IMG/VR virus record: IMGVR_UViG_3300049203_000080
Location: 1 to 39,477 of that record
Length of the DNA: 39,477 nt
From: a virus
Direction: 5' to 3' (one strand)
Position numbers and translations under genes: made by a program
Notes under the pieces: generated by a model
What the model was told of the DNA's origin: nothing
Database searches by the model: none
What the model saw: only the letters and a program-made list of their open reading frames with translations
Part shown: in pieces, positions 15,875 through 22,666 of the stretch
Position numbering within the stretch: the stretch's first letter is position 1
How the letters are laid out: each line of letters starts with the position of its first letter

Positions 15875-16389
15875 AGCTGCGCCCTCCGCGTCTGCGCGCC
15901 CGTGGCGACGATCGTCACGACGCGGCGCTCGCTCGGGGACGGCTCTTCAACGACGATCGCGCCCGACTGGACCAGCCGCCGCACGCGGTAGGAGGCAGCG
16001 ACCGCATCCTTTAGGCCGATACGCTTCGCCAGTTCGGCATTGGTCGGGCAGGGCAGTCCTTTGCTCGCGGCCTGCGCCAGGAGGCGCAGCACTGCCCGGG
16101 TCGTCATCTTCCCGTCATTCGCCGCCAGAGCAAACCGGCCCCGGTTGACCGGTTTGCGCGCGCGGACCTGTGAGGGCCGCGGATCTGACAGGCGCTGCGC
16201 TATGAAGCGGAAGCCGTCATCGCCTCGCTTGGCCGTCATCGTGACAAGGCCCTTTTCGTGCAGCGAGCGGACGTAGGCGCCGATGCCCTCGGCAGGACGG
16301 GCCCCGGTCGCATAAACGACATCATCGCCGGGCCGCGCAGCCTTCACCCAATTGTCGAACTGGTCCGGTTTCATCATCATCTGCAACAT
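15871..16389 (-). CDS. Winged-helix early protein
   Basis: A 172-residue protein with a possible winged helix in each half. Residues 5-65 have FDNWVKAARPGDDVVYATG and LHEKGLVTMTAKRGDDGF. Residues 95-165 read TTRAVLRLLAQAASKGLPC, then AELAKRIGLKDAVAASYRVR and a basic wing ending at VVTIVATGA. Two such domains suggest a DNA-binding regulator. ATG 16389 overlaps the CII-like stop by one base (TGATG). I know no firm family name. Confidence 0.75.
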   Translation of the reverse strand: MLQMMMKPDQFDNWVKAARPGDDVVYATGARPAEGIGAYVRSLHEKGLVTMTAKRGDDGFRFIAQRLSDPRPSQVRARKPVNRGRFALAANDGKMTTRAVLRLLAQAASKGLPCPTNAELAKRIGLKDAVAASYRVRRLVQSGAIVVEEPSPSERRVVTIVATGAQTRRAQL

Positions 16390-16883
16390 CAGCCCCCCAC
16401 CTCTTCGCGAAGCTGGGCCAGCAGCTGGACGCCAAGCGTCACCAGCTGCTCAGCGTCAGCAATCAGCGCATGATTCTTGATTTCGCGGGCGTCGATCCGC
16501 TGATCGTCGGCCAGGGACGCGCAGATCTTCGACGTGATCTCGGCCGCTTCGGTCGACAGCGCGCCGACATGCTTCAGCCAGTCACCCTTCGAGGCGCCCG
16601 TCTCCGGCAGTTTGTAGAGGTCGAAGCCATCGGCCCGAGCCAGCGCATGGGTGATGTGCGGCCAGCCGGGCTTGCCCGCGCCAAGCGCCTGCACCTTGCG
16701 CACCAGATCGATCGGCATGAAGTCGGGCTTGTTCGGCGATCCATAATCGCTGAACCGCGACTGAGCGCGACCGAGGCTTTCGGAAAGGAACTCCTGTCCG
16801 CCTGCCCCCCTGATCGCATCCTTCGTCGCCAACTTCAGAGCCAGATCGGCGGGCTCTAGCGCCTGTTCCCCCCGTGAGCCCAT
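16389..16883 (-). CDS. CII-like phage regulatory protein (Phage_CP76 type)
   Basis: A 164-residue protein resembling phage CII/CP76 regulators. The N-terminal helical part includes LSESLGRAQSRFSDYGSPN and FMPIDLVRKVQAL. A segment with WPHITHALARADGFDLYKL and a long helical C-terminus follow. Such proteins bind DNA and tilt the lysis-lysogeny decision. ATG 16883 has GGAGG 11 bases upstream. It is the next minus-strand gene after the cro gene and a 45-residue gene, which is where lambda-like phages place cII. Confidence 0.72.
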   Translation of the reverse strand: MGSRGEQALEPADLALKLATKDAIRGAGGQEFLSESLGRAQSRFSDYGSPNKPDFMPIDLVRKVQALGAGKPGWPHITHALARADGFDLYKLPETGASKGDWLKHVGALSTEAAEITSKICASLADDQRIDAREIKNHALIADAEQLVTLGVQLLAQLREEVGG

Positions 16884-17050
16884 TTCAGATGGACCCTCCG
16901 GGGCTTGCGACCCAAGTCATTCAAGAGCCTCCGATTTTTGATTGAAGCCATCAGGCGAAGAAACCCGTCGCGCTTTGGGGGAGCGACTGGACGCCGCCCC
17001 CACCGCCGCTACAGTCGCCGCTGCAACCACCACGACTGAAAGGATAATCA
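16884..17050. other. Short non-coding gap before the plus-strand gene at 17051
   Basis: This gap holds the CII leader on the minus strand (GGAGG at 16895-16899 on the plus-coordinate scale) and the leader of the plus-strand gene at 17051. I see no clear promoter on either strand and no operator of the TGCGATNATCGCA type. Confidence 0.4.
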
Positions 17051-17308
17051 ATGGCCGAAGCCGATCCCGCAGGTGAGGATCCTTACGAAGACATGCTGCT
17101 GGCCCTGCTACTGAGCCAGTCCAACCTGATCGCGACGCTGGCGAAATTCGCTGAAGCAGCCGGGACGCCCCGCGAACTGCTATCGGCAGCCATGAACGAC
17201 TATCTGGATGCGAACGATCGCGCGATTGCTTCAGAGCGGGTACGCCGGATGTTCCGCGACCAGCTTCAATGGCTGGCAGACCGTTACGATGCCAGTAATC
17301 GCGCATAG
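17051..17308 (+). CDS. Small helical protein encoded opposite the early transcript
   Basis: An 85-residue acidic helical protein (MLLALLLSQSNLIATLAKF, then SERVRRMFRDQLQWLADRY). ATG 17051 is preceded by AAAGGA seven bases upstream. It lies on the strand opposite to cro and the CII-like gene, between them, so the early minus-strand transcript runs antisense through it. A minus frame over the same bases (16917-17558) has low-complexity composition and is rejected in favour of this one. The function is unknown. Confidence 0.65.
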   Translation: MAEADPAGEDPYEDMLLALLLSQSNLIATLAKFAEAAGTPRELLSAAMNDYLDANDRAIASERVRRMFRDQLQWLADRYDASNRA

Positions 17309-17353
17309 CACTGGCCGAAACCTGAAGGGCTTGTTCGATGGCGGACAAGTCTT

Positions 17354-17491
17354 TCACGCCTCTACCTTCTTCCATTCGATGGATTTCACCCGCCGCCAGA
17401 TCCCGCCGTCGCGGATGGACACTGCCAAACGGTTTGCCTGCACATCGACCGCAGCCACGCGCACCAGCTTCACCTTGCCCATGTCCAGCAT
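17354..17491 (-). CDS. 45-residue early protein after Cro
   Basis: A small gene in 4-bp ATGA overlap with the Cro-like gene (ATG 17491-17489, stop TGA 17356-17354). The protein is basic and beta-like: MLDMGKVKLVRVAAVDVQAN, then IRDGGIWRRVKSIEWKK. Coupling to cro makes it probably translated. No family is recognised. Confidence 0.55.
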   Translation of the reverse strand: MLDMGKVKLVRVAAVDVQANRLAVSIRDGGIWRRVKSIEWKKVEA

Positions 17492-17730
17492 CACTCACCC
17501 CCTCCGATATTTTGATCTGAGCTATCGGGTGACGGAACCTGTTCCGCATCCGTATCAAGAGGCCACGGAAGCCCTTCGGCCTTCGCGGCGAGTTTCAGAT
17601 GGGCGAGACGCGAAAGGGGAATGCCATTTTTCCGCCAGCTGTGGACAGTCGAGGGGGGCACCAAGGTCATGCGCGAAACCGCAGTCGTCCCGCCCAATCC
17701 GTCGATAATATGGTTCGCTTCGTCGCTCAT
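17491..17730 (-). CDS. Cro-like repressor (YdaS-type helix-turn-helix)
   Basis: A 79-residue protein with a helix-turn-helix in residues 10-50 (GGTTAVSRMTLVPPSTVHSW, then RKNGIPLSRLAHLKLAA). This is the arrangement of Cro/YdaS regulators, divergent from a CI-type repressor. ATG 17730 is chosen; an upstream ATG at 17766 would include the operator and promoter. It should repress its own promoter and cI through the operators at 17742 and 17776. The C-terminal 20 residues are acidic and serine-rich. Confidence 0.82.
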   Translation of the reverse strand: MSDEANHIIDGLGGTTAVSRMTLVPPSTVHSWRKNGIPLSRLAHLKLAAKAEGLPWPLDTDAEQVPSPDSSDQNIGGGE

Positions 17731-17741
17731 GGTCCGAGCTA

Positions 17742-17754
17742 TGCGATAATCGCA
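17742..17754. promoter_or_regulatory. Operator O1, perfect palindromic core
   Basis: TGCGATAATCGCA is a perfect palindrome about its central A. It lies immediately downstream of the proposed cro -10 box, over the likely start of transcription. Bound CI or Cro would block cro. Three further copies or near-copies occur at 17776, 18679 and 18715. Confidence 0.85.
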
Positions 17755-17755
17755 C

Positions 17756-17783
17756 AGTCTAAGCAAGTGAATTTATGCGACAA
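17756..17783 (-). promoter_or_regulatory. Candidate cro promoter
   Basis: On the minus strand TTGTCG (17783-17778) is followed after 16 bases by TAGACT (17761-17756). Operator O1 covers the start point and O2 covers the -35 box. This would start the whole early minus-strand unit. Confidence 0.5.
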
Positions 17784-17788
17784 TAGCA
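17776..17788. promoter_or_regulatory. Operator O2, imperfect
   Basis: TGCGACAATAGCA matches the operator core TGCGATNATCGCA at 11 of 13 positions. Its centre is 34 bp from that of O1, about three helical turns. It overlaps the proposed -35 of cro and lies just upstream of the cI start, so it is suited to cooperative binding and autoregulation. Confidence 0.7.
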
Positions 17789-17823
17789 ATTGCAGCCATC
17801 GCATGGGTTCGCAATCTCGAGGC

Positions 17824-18381
17824 ATGGACCCCGAAGAGATCTTACAGCTGCTGGACGCGCGCGGAATTAGCCAATCCGAGCTGGCGCGACGGATCGACCT
17901 TGATCAGGATAAGCTCAACAAATCGCTGCGCGGAAAACGGAAAATCAGCGTGAAGGAGATGGAGGCCATCAAAGCCGTCTTGATCCAAGAGCATGCGCAG
18001 CCTACCCGTTCGATCCCAGTGATAGGTCAGATCTCAGCAGGCAACTGGCGCGAAGCGATCCAGCATCCGATCGACGCAATCCCCATGCCGGATAGCTCGA
18101 TCCCGCCCCGCGCATTTGGCCTCCGCGTCAGTGGCGATTCGATGGATCTCTTGGTCGATGATGGCGCGCTGATCATCGTGGACCCGGATGACCGGGTCCT
18201 CTTCAATGATAGATATTACGCTGTTTTGAACGCAGACGGCGAAGCCACGTTCAAGCAATTTAAGACCGACCCCGCTCGGCTCGCGCCTTGCTCGACAAAC
18301 CCCGCCCATCGCGAGATCGTTCTGGGTGATGAGTTCTATGAGGTGATCGGCCGGATAATCTGGCGCGCCTCTCGGATGTAA
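17824..18381 (+). CDS. cI: CI-type repressor with LexA-like autopeptidase domain
   Basis: A 185-residue repressor. Residues 3-50 form a helix-turn-helix (LLDARGISQSELARRIDLDQ). A LexA/S24 peptidase domain follows with the Ala72-Gly73 cleavage site in ISAGNW, Ser106 in SGDSMD and Lys144 in ATFKQF. All parts for RecA-stimulated self-cleavage are present, so the prophage should be inducible by DNA damage. ATG 17824 fits the start of the HTH; ATG 17803 would add seven residues. Neither has a good ribosome-binding site, so translation may be leaderless or weak. Confidence 0.92.
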   Translation: MDPEEILQLLDARGISQSELARRIDLDQDKLNKSLRGKRKISVKEMEAIKAVLIQEHAQPTRSIPVIGQISAGNWREAIQHPIDAIPMPDSSIPPRAFGLRVSGDSMDLLVDDGALIIVDPDDRVLFNDRYYAVLNADGEATFKQFKTDPARLAPCSTNPAHREIVLGDEFYEVIGRIIWRASRM

Positions 18382-18601
18382 TCAGCTCCTGCACTTGCTC
18401 CTGCGTCATGCCGATCTCATCCGGCCGAACCTCCTTCACCTGAATGTCGCCAGGGACCACATCAAAGTAGCTTCCCCACTCATCGAAGGCGCCCAATCCG
18501 GCCGCAACGGCCTCCCGTCGCGCCTGCATTAGCCGAAGCCGCCAAGGCCCCACAGGCTTACCAAACGACACCACGCGATAGGCATTGATCTTCGTGAACA
18601 T
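18260..18601 (-). CDS. Hypothetical protein convergent with CI
   Basis: A 113-residue protein from ATG 18601 (FTKINAYRVVSFGKPVGPWR, then GLGAFDEWGSYFDVVPGDI). The first 80 residues look like a real protein. The last 35 are Arg/Ser/His-rich and run antisense through the last 122 bases of cI. An earlier ATG at 18655 would enter the control region and is not used. The function is unknown. A divergent promoter may lie in the operator region at 18690-18720. Confidence 0.55.
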   Translation of the reverse strand: MFTKINAYRVVSFGKPVGPWRLRLMQARREAVAAGLGAFDEWGSYFDVVPGDIQVKEVRPDEIGMTQEQVQELITSERRARLSGRSPHRTHHPERSRDGRGLSSKARAERGRS

Positions 18602-18675
18602 TCTCGACTCACCCTGTCTCTGAGAAGGCCCGGAATAAGAACAAAGATTGAACAAATATCAACGGCATGCCGCCG

Positions 18676-18694
18676 CTATGCGATCATCGCATAG
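18676..18694. promoter_or_regulatory. Operator O3, 19-bp perfect palindrome
   Basis: CTATGCGATCATCGCATAG is symmetrical over all 19 positions around the central C. It is the most perfect of the four operator copies. It lies just upstream of the TTGACA box at 18702. Confidence 0.88.
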
Positions 18695-18701
18695 ATATAT
18701 A

Positions 18702-18731
18702 TTGACAGATGTATTGCGATAATCGCATAGG
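18702..18731 (+). promoter_or_regulatory. Promoter of the plus-strand integrase operon
   Basis: A consensus -35 TTGACA at 18702-18707 is followed by a -10 of weaker match (GCATAG or CATAGG, 18725-18731) at 17-18 bp. Operator O4 sits in the spacer. The promoter fits the gene at 18760, whose Shine-Dalgarno GGGAGG is at 18749-18754. It is flanked by O3 (centre 18685) and O4 (centre 18721), 36 bp apart, almost the same spacing as O1-O2. Confidence 0.65.
18715..18727. promoter_or_regulatory. Operator O4, perfect core
   Basis: TGCGATAATCGCA is identical to O1. It lies between the -35 and -10 boxes of the plus-strand promoter, so repressor binding should block the integrase operon directly. Confidence 0.85.
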
Positions 18732-18759
18732 TTGCCCCTCGCAACAGAGGGAGGCAATC

Positions 18760-19209
18760 TTGCTTCAGGTCGAAAACTCCTTTCCATTTCCCGGCAGCGT
18801 CGCATTGCTGCACGGATTGCGCTGGCGCGTGCTCAGCCATGCAGCTGATCAAACTGCGCTCCTGAGCCGCATCGGCCCCAACACTGCACTGACGCGTCGC
18901 GCACCGATCGGCGATCTAGTCGATCCAAAGATCGCAGACGAGAACGCGATCATCGCGCTCACCGACGCGAGCGAGGCGAGCGCTCGCATTGGCCTGTTCA
19001 TTGCCCGCCACCTGCGCGACGCCAACGAGATCGCCATGGCGACCCTACGCCGGCAACTGGCTGAAGCCGCCCGCGAGGGGCGCATTCCCGACCCCCGCGA
19101 CAACTTCCAGATCGCCATGCTCCTGCGCCGTCTGGGCTGGCGCAAGGCAGGCTACGTCCAGGACAGCGGGGGCATGACCGCCCGCTACGTTCGGAGCGCC
19201 GCGAAGTGA
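18760..19209 (+). CDS. First gene of the integrase operon, hypothetical
   Basis: A protein of 149 residues, starting at TTG 18760 behind GGGAGG with five-base spacing. An in-frame ATG at 18709 lies inside the promoter/operator and is rejected. The N-terminal part (VENSFPFPGSVALLHGLRWR) is followed by a helical middle (EASARIGLFIARHLRDANEI). The end is basic and possibly DNA-binding (LLRRLGWRKAGYVQDSGG). No family is recognised. Its stop overlaps the next start as GTGA. Confidence 0.72.
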   Translation: MLQVENSFPFPGSVALLHGLRWRVLSHAADQTALLSRIGPNTALTRRAPIGDLVDPKIADENAIIALTDASEASARIGLFIARHLRDANEIAMATLRRQLAEAAREGRIPDPRDNFQIAMLLRRLGWRKAGYVQDSGGMTARYVRSAAK

Positions 19210-19382
19210 GCGCGGCCGCTGTCGTCATCTTCAGCAGCGCCTGGTTCGCGCTGGCGATCATCTGCGGGATGCTGGCCGAATACCGCCACAAGATCTCCGC
19301 CGCCCTCCGGTTCGAGCCGATCCCGAGTGAGCAGCGATTCCGCGCCGGTCAGCCAGTCATCACCGTCAGGAGGCGCGCGTGA
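19206..19382 (+). CDS. 58-residue single-span membrane protein
   Basis: A small gene (GTG 19206, stop 19380-19382) with overlaps of 4 bp on both sides. The N-terminal segment AVVIFSSAWFALAIICGML is a likely transmembrane helix. The rest is a charged tail ending in VITVRRRA. It carries the perfect AGGAGG of the next gene. Function unknown. Confidence 0.6.
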   Translation: MSAAAVVIFSSAWFALAIICGMLAEYRHKISAALRFEPIPSEQRFRAGQPVITVRRRA

Positions 19383-19672
19383 TCGTCATCATTCACGGCC
19401 CTATGGCCAGCGGCAAGACTTTCCACAGCAAGGCCTTCGCCAAGCACTTCGGCTGTTCGCACATTGCAGATTGGGATCGCCATGGGCAGCCGCTGCCCAA
19501 CAGCAACAGCCTCTTGGTCCTCACCAATGACCACCCCCGGCGCGCCGAATCCGCGATCAGGAAGCGCAACCCAGACGCGAAGATCCGCATCATCTCGATA
19601 CGGATTGCGCGCCTTGCGATCGGCGTCGCCCCGATCGCACCGCCGCTGCCTCCCAGGAGGGCCGCACGATGA
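19379..19672 (+). CDS. Small P-loop protein
   Basis: A 97-residue protein starting at GTG 19379 behind AGGAGG. A Walker A motif GPMASGKT (residues 7-14) follows a short hydrophobic strand, in the pattern of kinase-like P-loops. A second strand-like segment SLLVLTNDHP and a third IRIISIRIA follow, then a Pro/Arg-rich tail. It is too short for a full nucleotide kinase. It may be a minimal ATP/GTP-binding protein. No substrate can be deduced. Confidence 0.7.
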   Translation: MIVIIHGPMASGKTFHSKAFAKHFGCSHIADWDRHGQPLPNSNSLLVLTNDHPRRAESAIRKRNPDAKIRIISIRIARLAIGVAPIAPPLPPRRAAR

Positions 19673-19971
19673 GCATGGAATATATCCGCTCCTACTATGG
19701 CGTGCCCGCGCAGCCGGGCGGCCGCGTCCGCTACAGCGGCGGTCGATACCCAATGGAAGGAACCATAGACGACGCCCAGGGCGCCTATCTCATGATCCGC
19801 CTCGACGGCCAACGACACGCCATGCCCTACCATCCGACATGGAAGATCGAATATCTTCCCGAAGAGACCAACGCGTCGAGCCGTCCTGAAATCACACACG
19901 ACGCGGACTGCCTGTCGTTCTTCATCGCCCACCCAGGGCCGTGCGACTGCTCGGCCAGCCGCAATGCCTAA
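19669..19971 (+). CDS. Hypothetical protein, beta-rich
   Basis: A 100-residue protein. ATG 19669 is preceded by AGGAGG (8 bases) and overlaps the previous stop as ATGA. The sequence is beta-rich and aromatic (YIRSYYGVPAQPGGRVRY, then GAYLMIRLDGQRHAMPYHPTW). It ends with CDCSASRNA. The YGVPA-GGRVRY pattern recurs in phage hypothetical proteins, with no function known to me. Confidence 0.7.
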   Translation: MSMEYIRSYYGVPAQPGGRVRYSGGRYPMEGTIDDAQGAYLMIRLDGQRHAMPYHPTWKIEYLPEETNASSRPEITHDADCLSFFIAHPGPCDCSASRNA

Positions 19972-20338
19972 GGCGACGCCTGCCCAGCTGCACCAGTTCG
20001 CCCAGGACGAACGGACGCGCCGCAAGGCTGCGTTCAAGGCAGCTGGGCAGGCGCTGTCCGATCGCGCTCAGCAGGACGATATCATCTGGTCCAACATCGA
20101 GCAGATGGCCGGCCTCGAAGCAGGCGATCCCATCTGCCTGAAGCGCGAGCCTCGCTATTGGAACAGGGCTCAACGGATCATCATGGCGCGCAGCGCATGG
20201 GCAACGGCGTGCAAGGCTGAGGACAGCCTGGACGCGTCGGTGCCCGCGAATCTCGAAAAAATCACCGCACTTTGGTGGCTTTTCCGCTGGCTGAAGCCGG
20301 TGGGCTGGTCGCCCTACATCAGCGAAACCGCCGCATGA
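19964..20338 (+). CDS. Hypothetical helical protein
   Basis: A 124-residue protein starting at ATG 19964 and overlapping the previous gene by 8 bp. The first half is charged and helical (LHQFAQDERTRRKAAFKAA). The second half has tryptophans (SAWATACK, ALWWLFRWLKP) and could associate with a membrane or a partner. No family is recognised. The stop overlaps the next start as ATGA. Confidence 0.65.
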   Translation: MPKATPAQLHQFAQDERTRRKAAFKAAGQALSDRAQQDDIIWSNIEQMAGLEAGDPICLKREPRYWNRAQRIIMARSAWATACKAEDSLDASVPANLEKITALWWLFRWLKPVGWSPYISETAA

Positions 20339-20547
20339 ACGCGTTCAGCGTCCTCGATCTCGCGCTGGCCATTGCCGAAGACATGGCGGCAGAGGATGCT
20401 GCGCGCGAGTTCGAATCACAGAGAGACTTCACCCATGAGCTGGGCACCGGAAGGCACCCGCGTCGCAATCTACGCGCGCTTCAGCACGGACATGCAGAAC
20501 GCCCTAAGCGCCGAGGATCAGATCAGGCTCTGTCGAGCCTACGCTGA
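20335..20547 (+). CDS. Short reading frame leading into the integrase
   Basis: A 70-residue frame from ATG 20335, coupled by ATGA to the gene before it. Its first 33 residues (MNAFSVLDLALAIAEDMAAE, then DAAREFESQRDFTHELG) are a plausible helical protein. The rest runs out of frame through the first 113 bases of the integrase and is low in information. It may serve mainly to deliver ribosomes to the integrase start. Confidence 0.5.
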   Translation: MNAFSVLDLALAIAEDMAAEDAAREFESQRDFTHELGTGRHPRRNLRALQHGHAERPKRRGSDQALSSLR

Positions 20548-22081
20548 ACGGCAGGGCTGGCAGGTCGTCGACGCCTATTCTGACGCGGCCATTTCAGGAC
20601 AGAACAAGCACCGCCCCGGGCTGAACGCGATGCTCGCCGCCGCCGATCGGCGCGACTTCGATATCGTCCTTTCGGAATCGCTCGACCGTATCGCCCGCGA
20701 TCTAGGCGACACGGCCGAGATCTACCGCCGCCTGGAGTTCGCCAGGGTCGCGCTGTTCACCTGCTCCGACAACCGCGTAACCGAACTTCACATCGGCTTC
20801 ATCGGCACGATGAGCGCCCTCTACGTGAAGGAGCTGGGCAGCAAGATCCGCCGAGGCGGGAAGGGGCAGGTCGGACGCGGCCGAGTGCCGGGCGGCCGCT
20901 GCTATGGCTATGACGTGACGCCGGTCGTGAACAGCGACGGATCGGTCGAGTTCGGGCACCGCGCCATCAATGAGGAAGAGGCCGCGGTCGTCCGCCGGAT
21001 CTTCCGGGAATATGCCGAAGGCGTCCCGCCTCGCACCATCGCCCACAAGTTGAACGCGGAAGGCGTCCCTTCGCCGCGCGGCACCGAATGGCGCGCAAGC
21101 ACCATCAACGGGTCGGCAGCACGTGACTATGGCATCCTGCGCAACCCGATCTATGTCGGTCGCATCCGCTACGGCCGCGTCCGCATGGTGCGCGACCCCA
21201 ATTCCCGCAAGCGGCTGTCGCGGGTCGACGTCCAGCCGGACATTGTCGAGGGCGAAGCGCCACACCTGCGCATCATCGACGATGCGCTCTGGTCGATCGT
21301 CCAGGAGCGGAAAGAAGATCTCGCCCATGTCCCGTTCCATCGGCAGCGCCGGGCGCGGCATGTGTTGAGCGGCCTGGTCCGGTGCGGATGCGGCGGCACT
21401 TATACGATAGTGTCGAAAGACCGTTGGGCCTGCTCCCGGCATAAGGAGGCGGGCACCTGCGACAATGGCCGCCGGATCTCCACCGGCCGCCTTGAACAGC
21501 GGGTTCTATCCGGCCTGCAGGACCGGCTCCTAGATCCGGAGATCATCCGCGCAGTGGTGAAACGTTATCATGATGCGCGGACGCAAGCGCGAGCAAAACT
21601 CCAGTCTTCGCGCTACCGGGCAGAGGAACGGGTCGACCAGCTGAAGGGCGAGATCCGCAACCTGGTCAACGCGATCGCCGCCGGTGCCGACATGGATGAA
21701 GTGAAAGAAGCGCTGAAGGACCGCAAGGCAGCGCTCGCGTCGGCCGAAGCCGCCTTGGCCGAGCATGAAGCCGTCCCGGCCATCATCCTGCATCCACAGA
21801 TCGTCGAAGCATACCGGCGCAAGATCCGCCAGCTGGGCGACGCGCTCACCAGTGGCGAGCAGGCACAGAAATATCTCCCGATGATCCGCGACCTGGTCGA
21901 GGCCGTGATTGTGCGGGATGACGAAAACGCGCCCGATCGCGCGTCCCTGGAGCTGGTCGGAAATCTGTCAGCAGTGCTTGCGATCGCGACAGGAAAGCCT
22001 GTGCCAATGAAGCGGACTGTAAAGGTGGTAGCGGAGGAACGTTACCGCCTCGACAGTCCGCTGAAGAAGTTCCGGGTTTAG
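20435..22081 (+). CDS. int: Large serine recombinase (phage integrase)
   Basis: A 548-residue integrase. The resolvase-type catalytic domain is at 8-150, with catalytic Ser17 in YARFSTD and the arginine-containing SESLDRIARD. The recombinase domain is at about 165-280 (GGRCYGYDV, RRIFREYAEGVPPRTIAHKL, ILRNPIYVGRIRY). A zinc ribbon at about 305-345 (LVRCGCGGTYT, then ACSRHKEAGTC) and a coiled-coil at about 375-450 follow. These enzymes integrate phage DNA unidirectionally at att sites. ATG 20435 follows an AGAGAGA stretch. The gene is the last of the operon and ends in convergent 4-bp overlap with the o-spanin gene. Confidence 0.95.
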   Translation: MSWAPEGTRVAIYARFSTDMQNALSAEDQIRLCRAYAERQGWQVVDAYSDAAISGQNKHRPGLNAMLAAADRRDFDIVLSESLDRIARDLGDTAEIYRRLEFARVALFTCSDNRVTELHIGFIGTMSALYVKELGSKIRRGGKGQVGRGRVPGGRCYGYDVTPVVNSDGSVEFGHRAINEEEAAVVRRIFREYAEGVPPRTIAHKLNAEGVPSPRGTEWRASTINGSAARDYGILRNPIYVGRIRYGRVRMVRDPNSRKRLSRVDVQPDIVEGEAPHLRIIDDALWSIVQERKEDLAHVPFHRQRRARHVLSGLVRCGCGGTYTIVSKDRWACSRHKEAGTCDNGRRISTGRLEQRVLSGLQDRLLDPEIIRAVVKRYHDARTQARAKLQSSRYRAEERVDQLKGEIRNLVNAIAAGADMDEVKEALKDRKAALASAEAALAEHEAVPAIILHPQIVEAYRRKIRQLGDALTSGEQAQKYLPMIRDLVEAVIVRDDENAPDRASLELVGNLSAVLAIATGKPVPMKRTVKVVAEERYRLDSPLKKFRV

Positions 22082-22386
22082 CGGCTTTTGCTCGGCGTTC
22101 CGGCGACTTCGGCATTGTGCCGGATGATCTCGGCACGGCTTTCGACATAAGCATTGACGACCGCAGCATGGCGCAGCCGGCATTCATCGTTCAGAGCGGC
22201 GTTAGGGTTCGTCACCCTCGCCAGCGTTGCCCAGCGCTGGTCCGGCAGCTGCTGGAGCGTGGGGCAAGGGGCACTCAATTCCGCCGTCAGCTCGGCGGGC
22301 ACAGGTGCTGCTGGCGAGGGCGGCGTTAAGCGACCGCCACAGGCCGTCAGACATGCGAGCATCAGAACGGGCAAGAAACGGATCAT
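22078..22386 (-). CDS. o-spanin (Rz1-like outer-membrane lipoprotein)
   Basis: A 102-residue lipoprotein with signal MIRFLPVLMLACLTAC and lipobox LTAC ending at residue 16. A Pro-rich stretch and helical C-terminus follow. It begins 281 bp inside the i-spanin gene in another frame, with AGGAGA upstream of ATG 22386. The Rz/Rz1 overlap is a standard arrangement. Together the two proteins bridge inner and outer membranes and fuse them in the last step of lysis. A longer frame up to 22611 lacks the signal start and is rejected. Confidence 0.9.
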   Translation of the reverse strand: MIRFLPVLMLACLTACGGRLTPPSPAAPVPAELTAELSAPCPTLQQLPDQRWATLARVTNPNAALNDECRLRHAAVVNAYVESRAEIIRHNAEVAGTPSKSR

Positions 22387-22666
22387 CGGCGATCTCCTTT
22401 TCGATGGCGGGCTGAATGACGGTCCCGTGATAGGTCCGGACGGCCGCGAGGCCTTCGGCCAGCGCCCGATCGTTTGTCGTGACGATCGTCGCCAACCTGC
22501 CTTCGCTACGGCGCAATAGGATGGCGAACGTCGCGGCTGATTCTGCGCGCTGCAGCTGCTCATCCTTCTGCGCGCGATCATAGCCGCGCTGGTCGATATA
22601 CCAGACGGCACCGATGATAGCGGCGACCGCCAGAAGGTGCGGCCAGATGCGGGATAAGATCGCCAT
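22202..22666 (-). CDS. i-spanin (Rz-like inner-membrane protein)
   Basis: A 154-residue protein from ATG 22666. A membrane anchor at about 7-24 (IWPHLLAVAAIIGAVWYID) is followed by a helical periplasmic part (RAQKDEQLQRAESAATFAI, NDRALAEGLAAVRTYHG). The gene encodes the o-spanin in an overlapping frame. Its start overlaps the stop of the 19-residue peptide as TGATG. Longer frames reaching 22840 cover the holin-like gene and are rejected. Confidence 0.86.
   Translation of the reverse strand: MAILSRIWPHLLAVAAIIGAVWYIDQRGYDRAQKDEQLQRAESAATFAILLRRSEGRLATIVTTNDRALAEGLAAVRTYHGTVIQPAIEKEIADDPFLARSDARMSDGLWRSLNAALASSTCARRADGGIECPLPHAPAAAGPALGNAGEGDEP

Noticed and set aside
16917-17558. 213-codon minus frame between the Cro-like and CII-like genes
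   Set aside because: Its start lies inside the Cro-like gene in another register and the sequence is low-information; the plus-strand gene at 17051 and the 45-residue gene at 17354 explain the region better.
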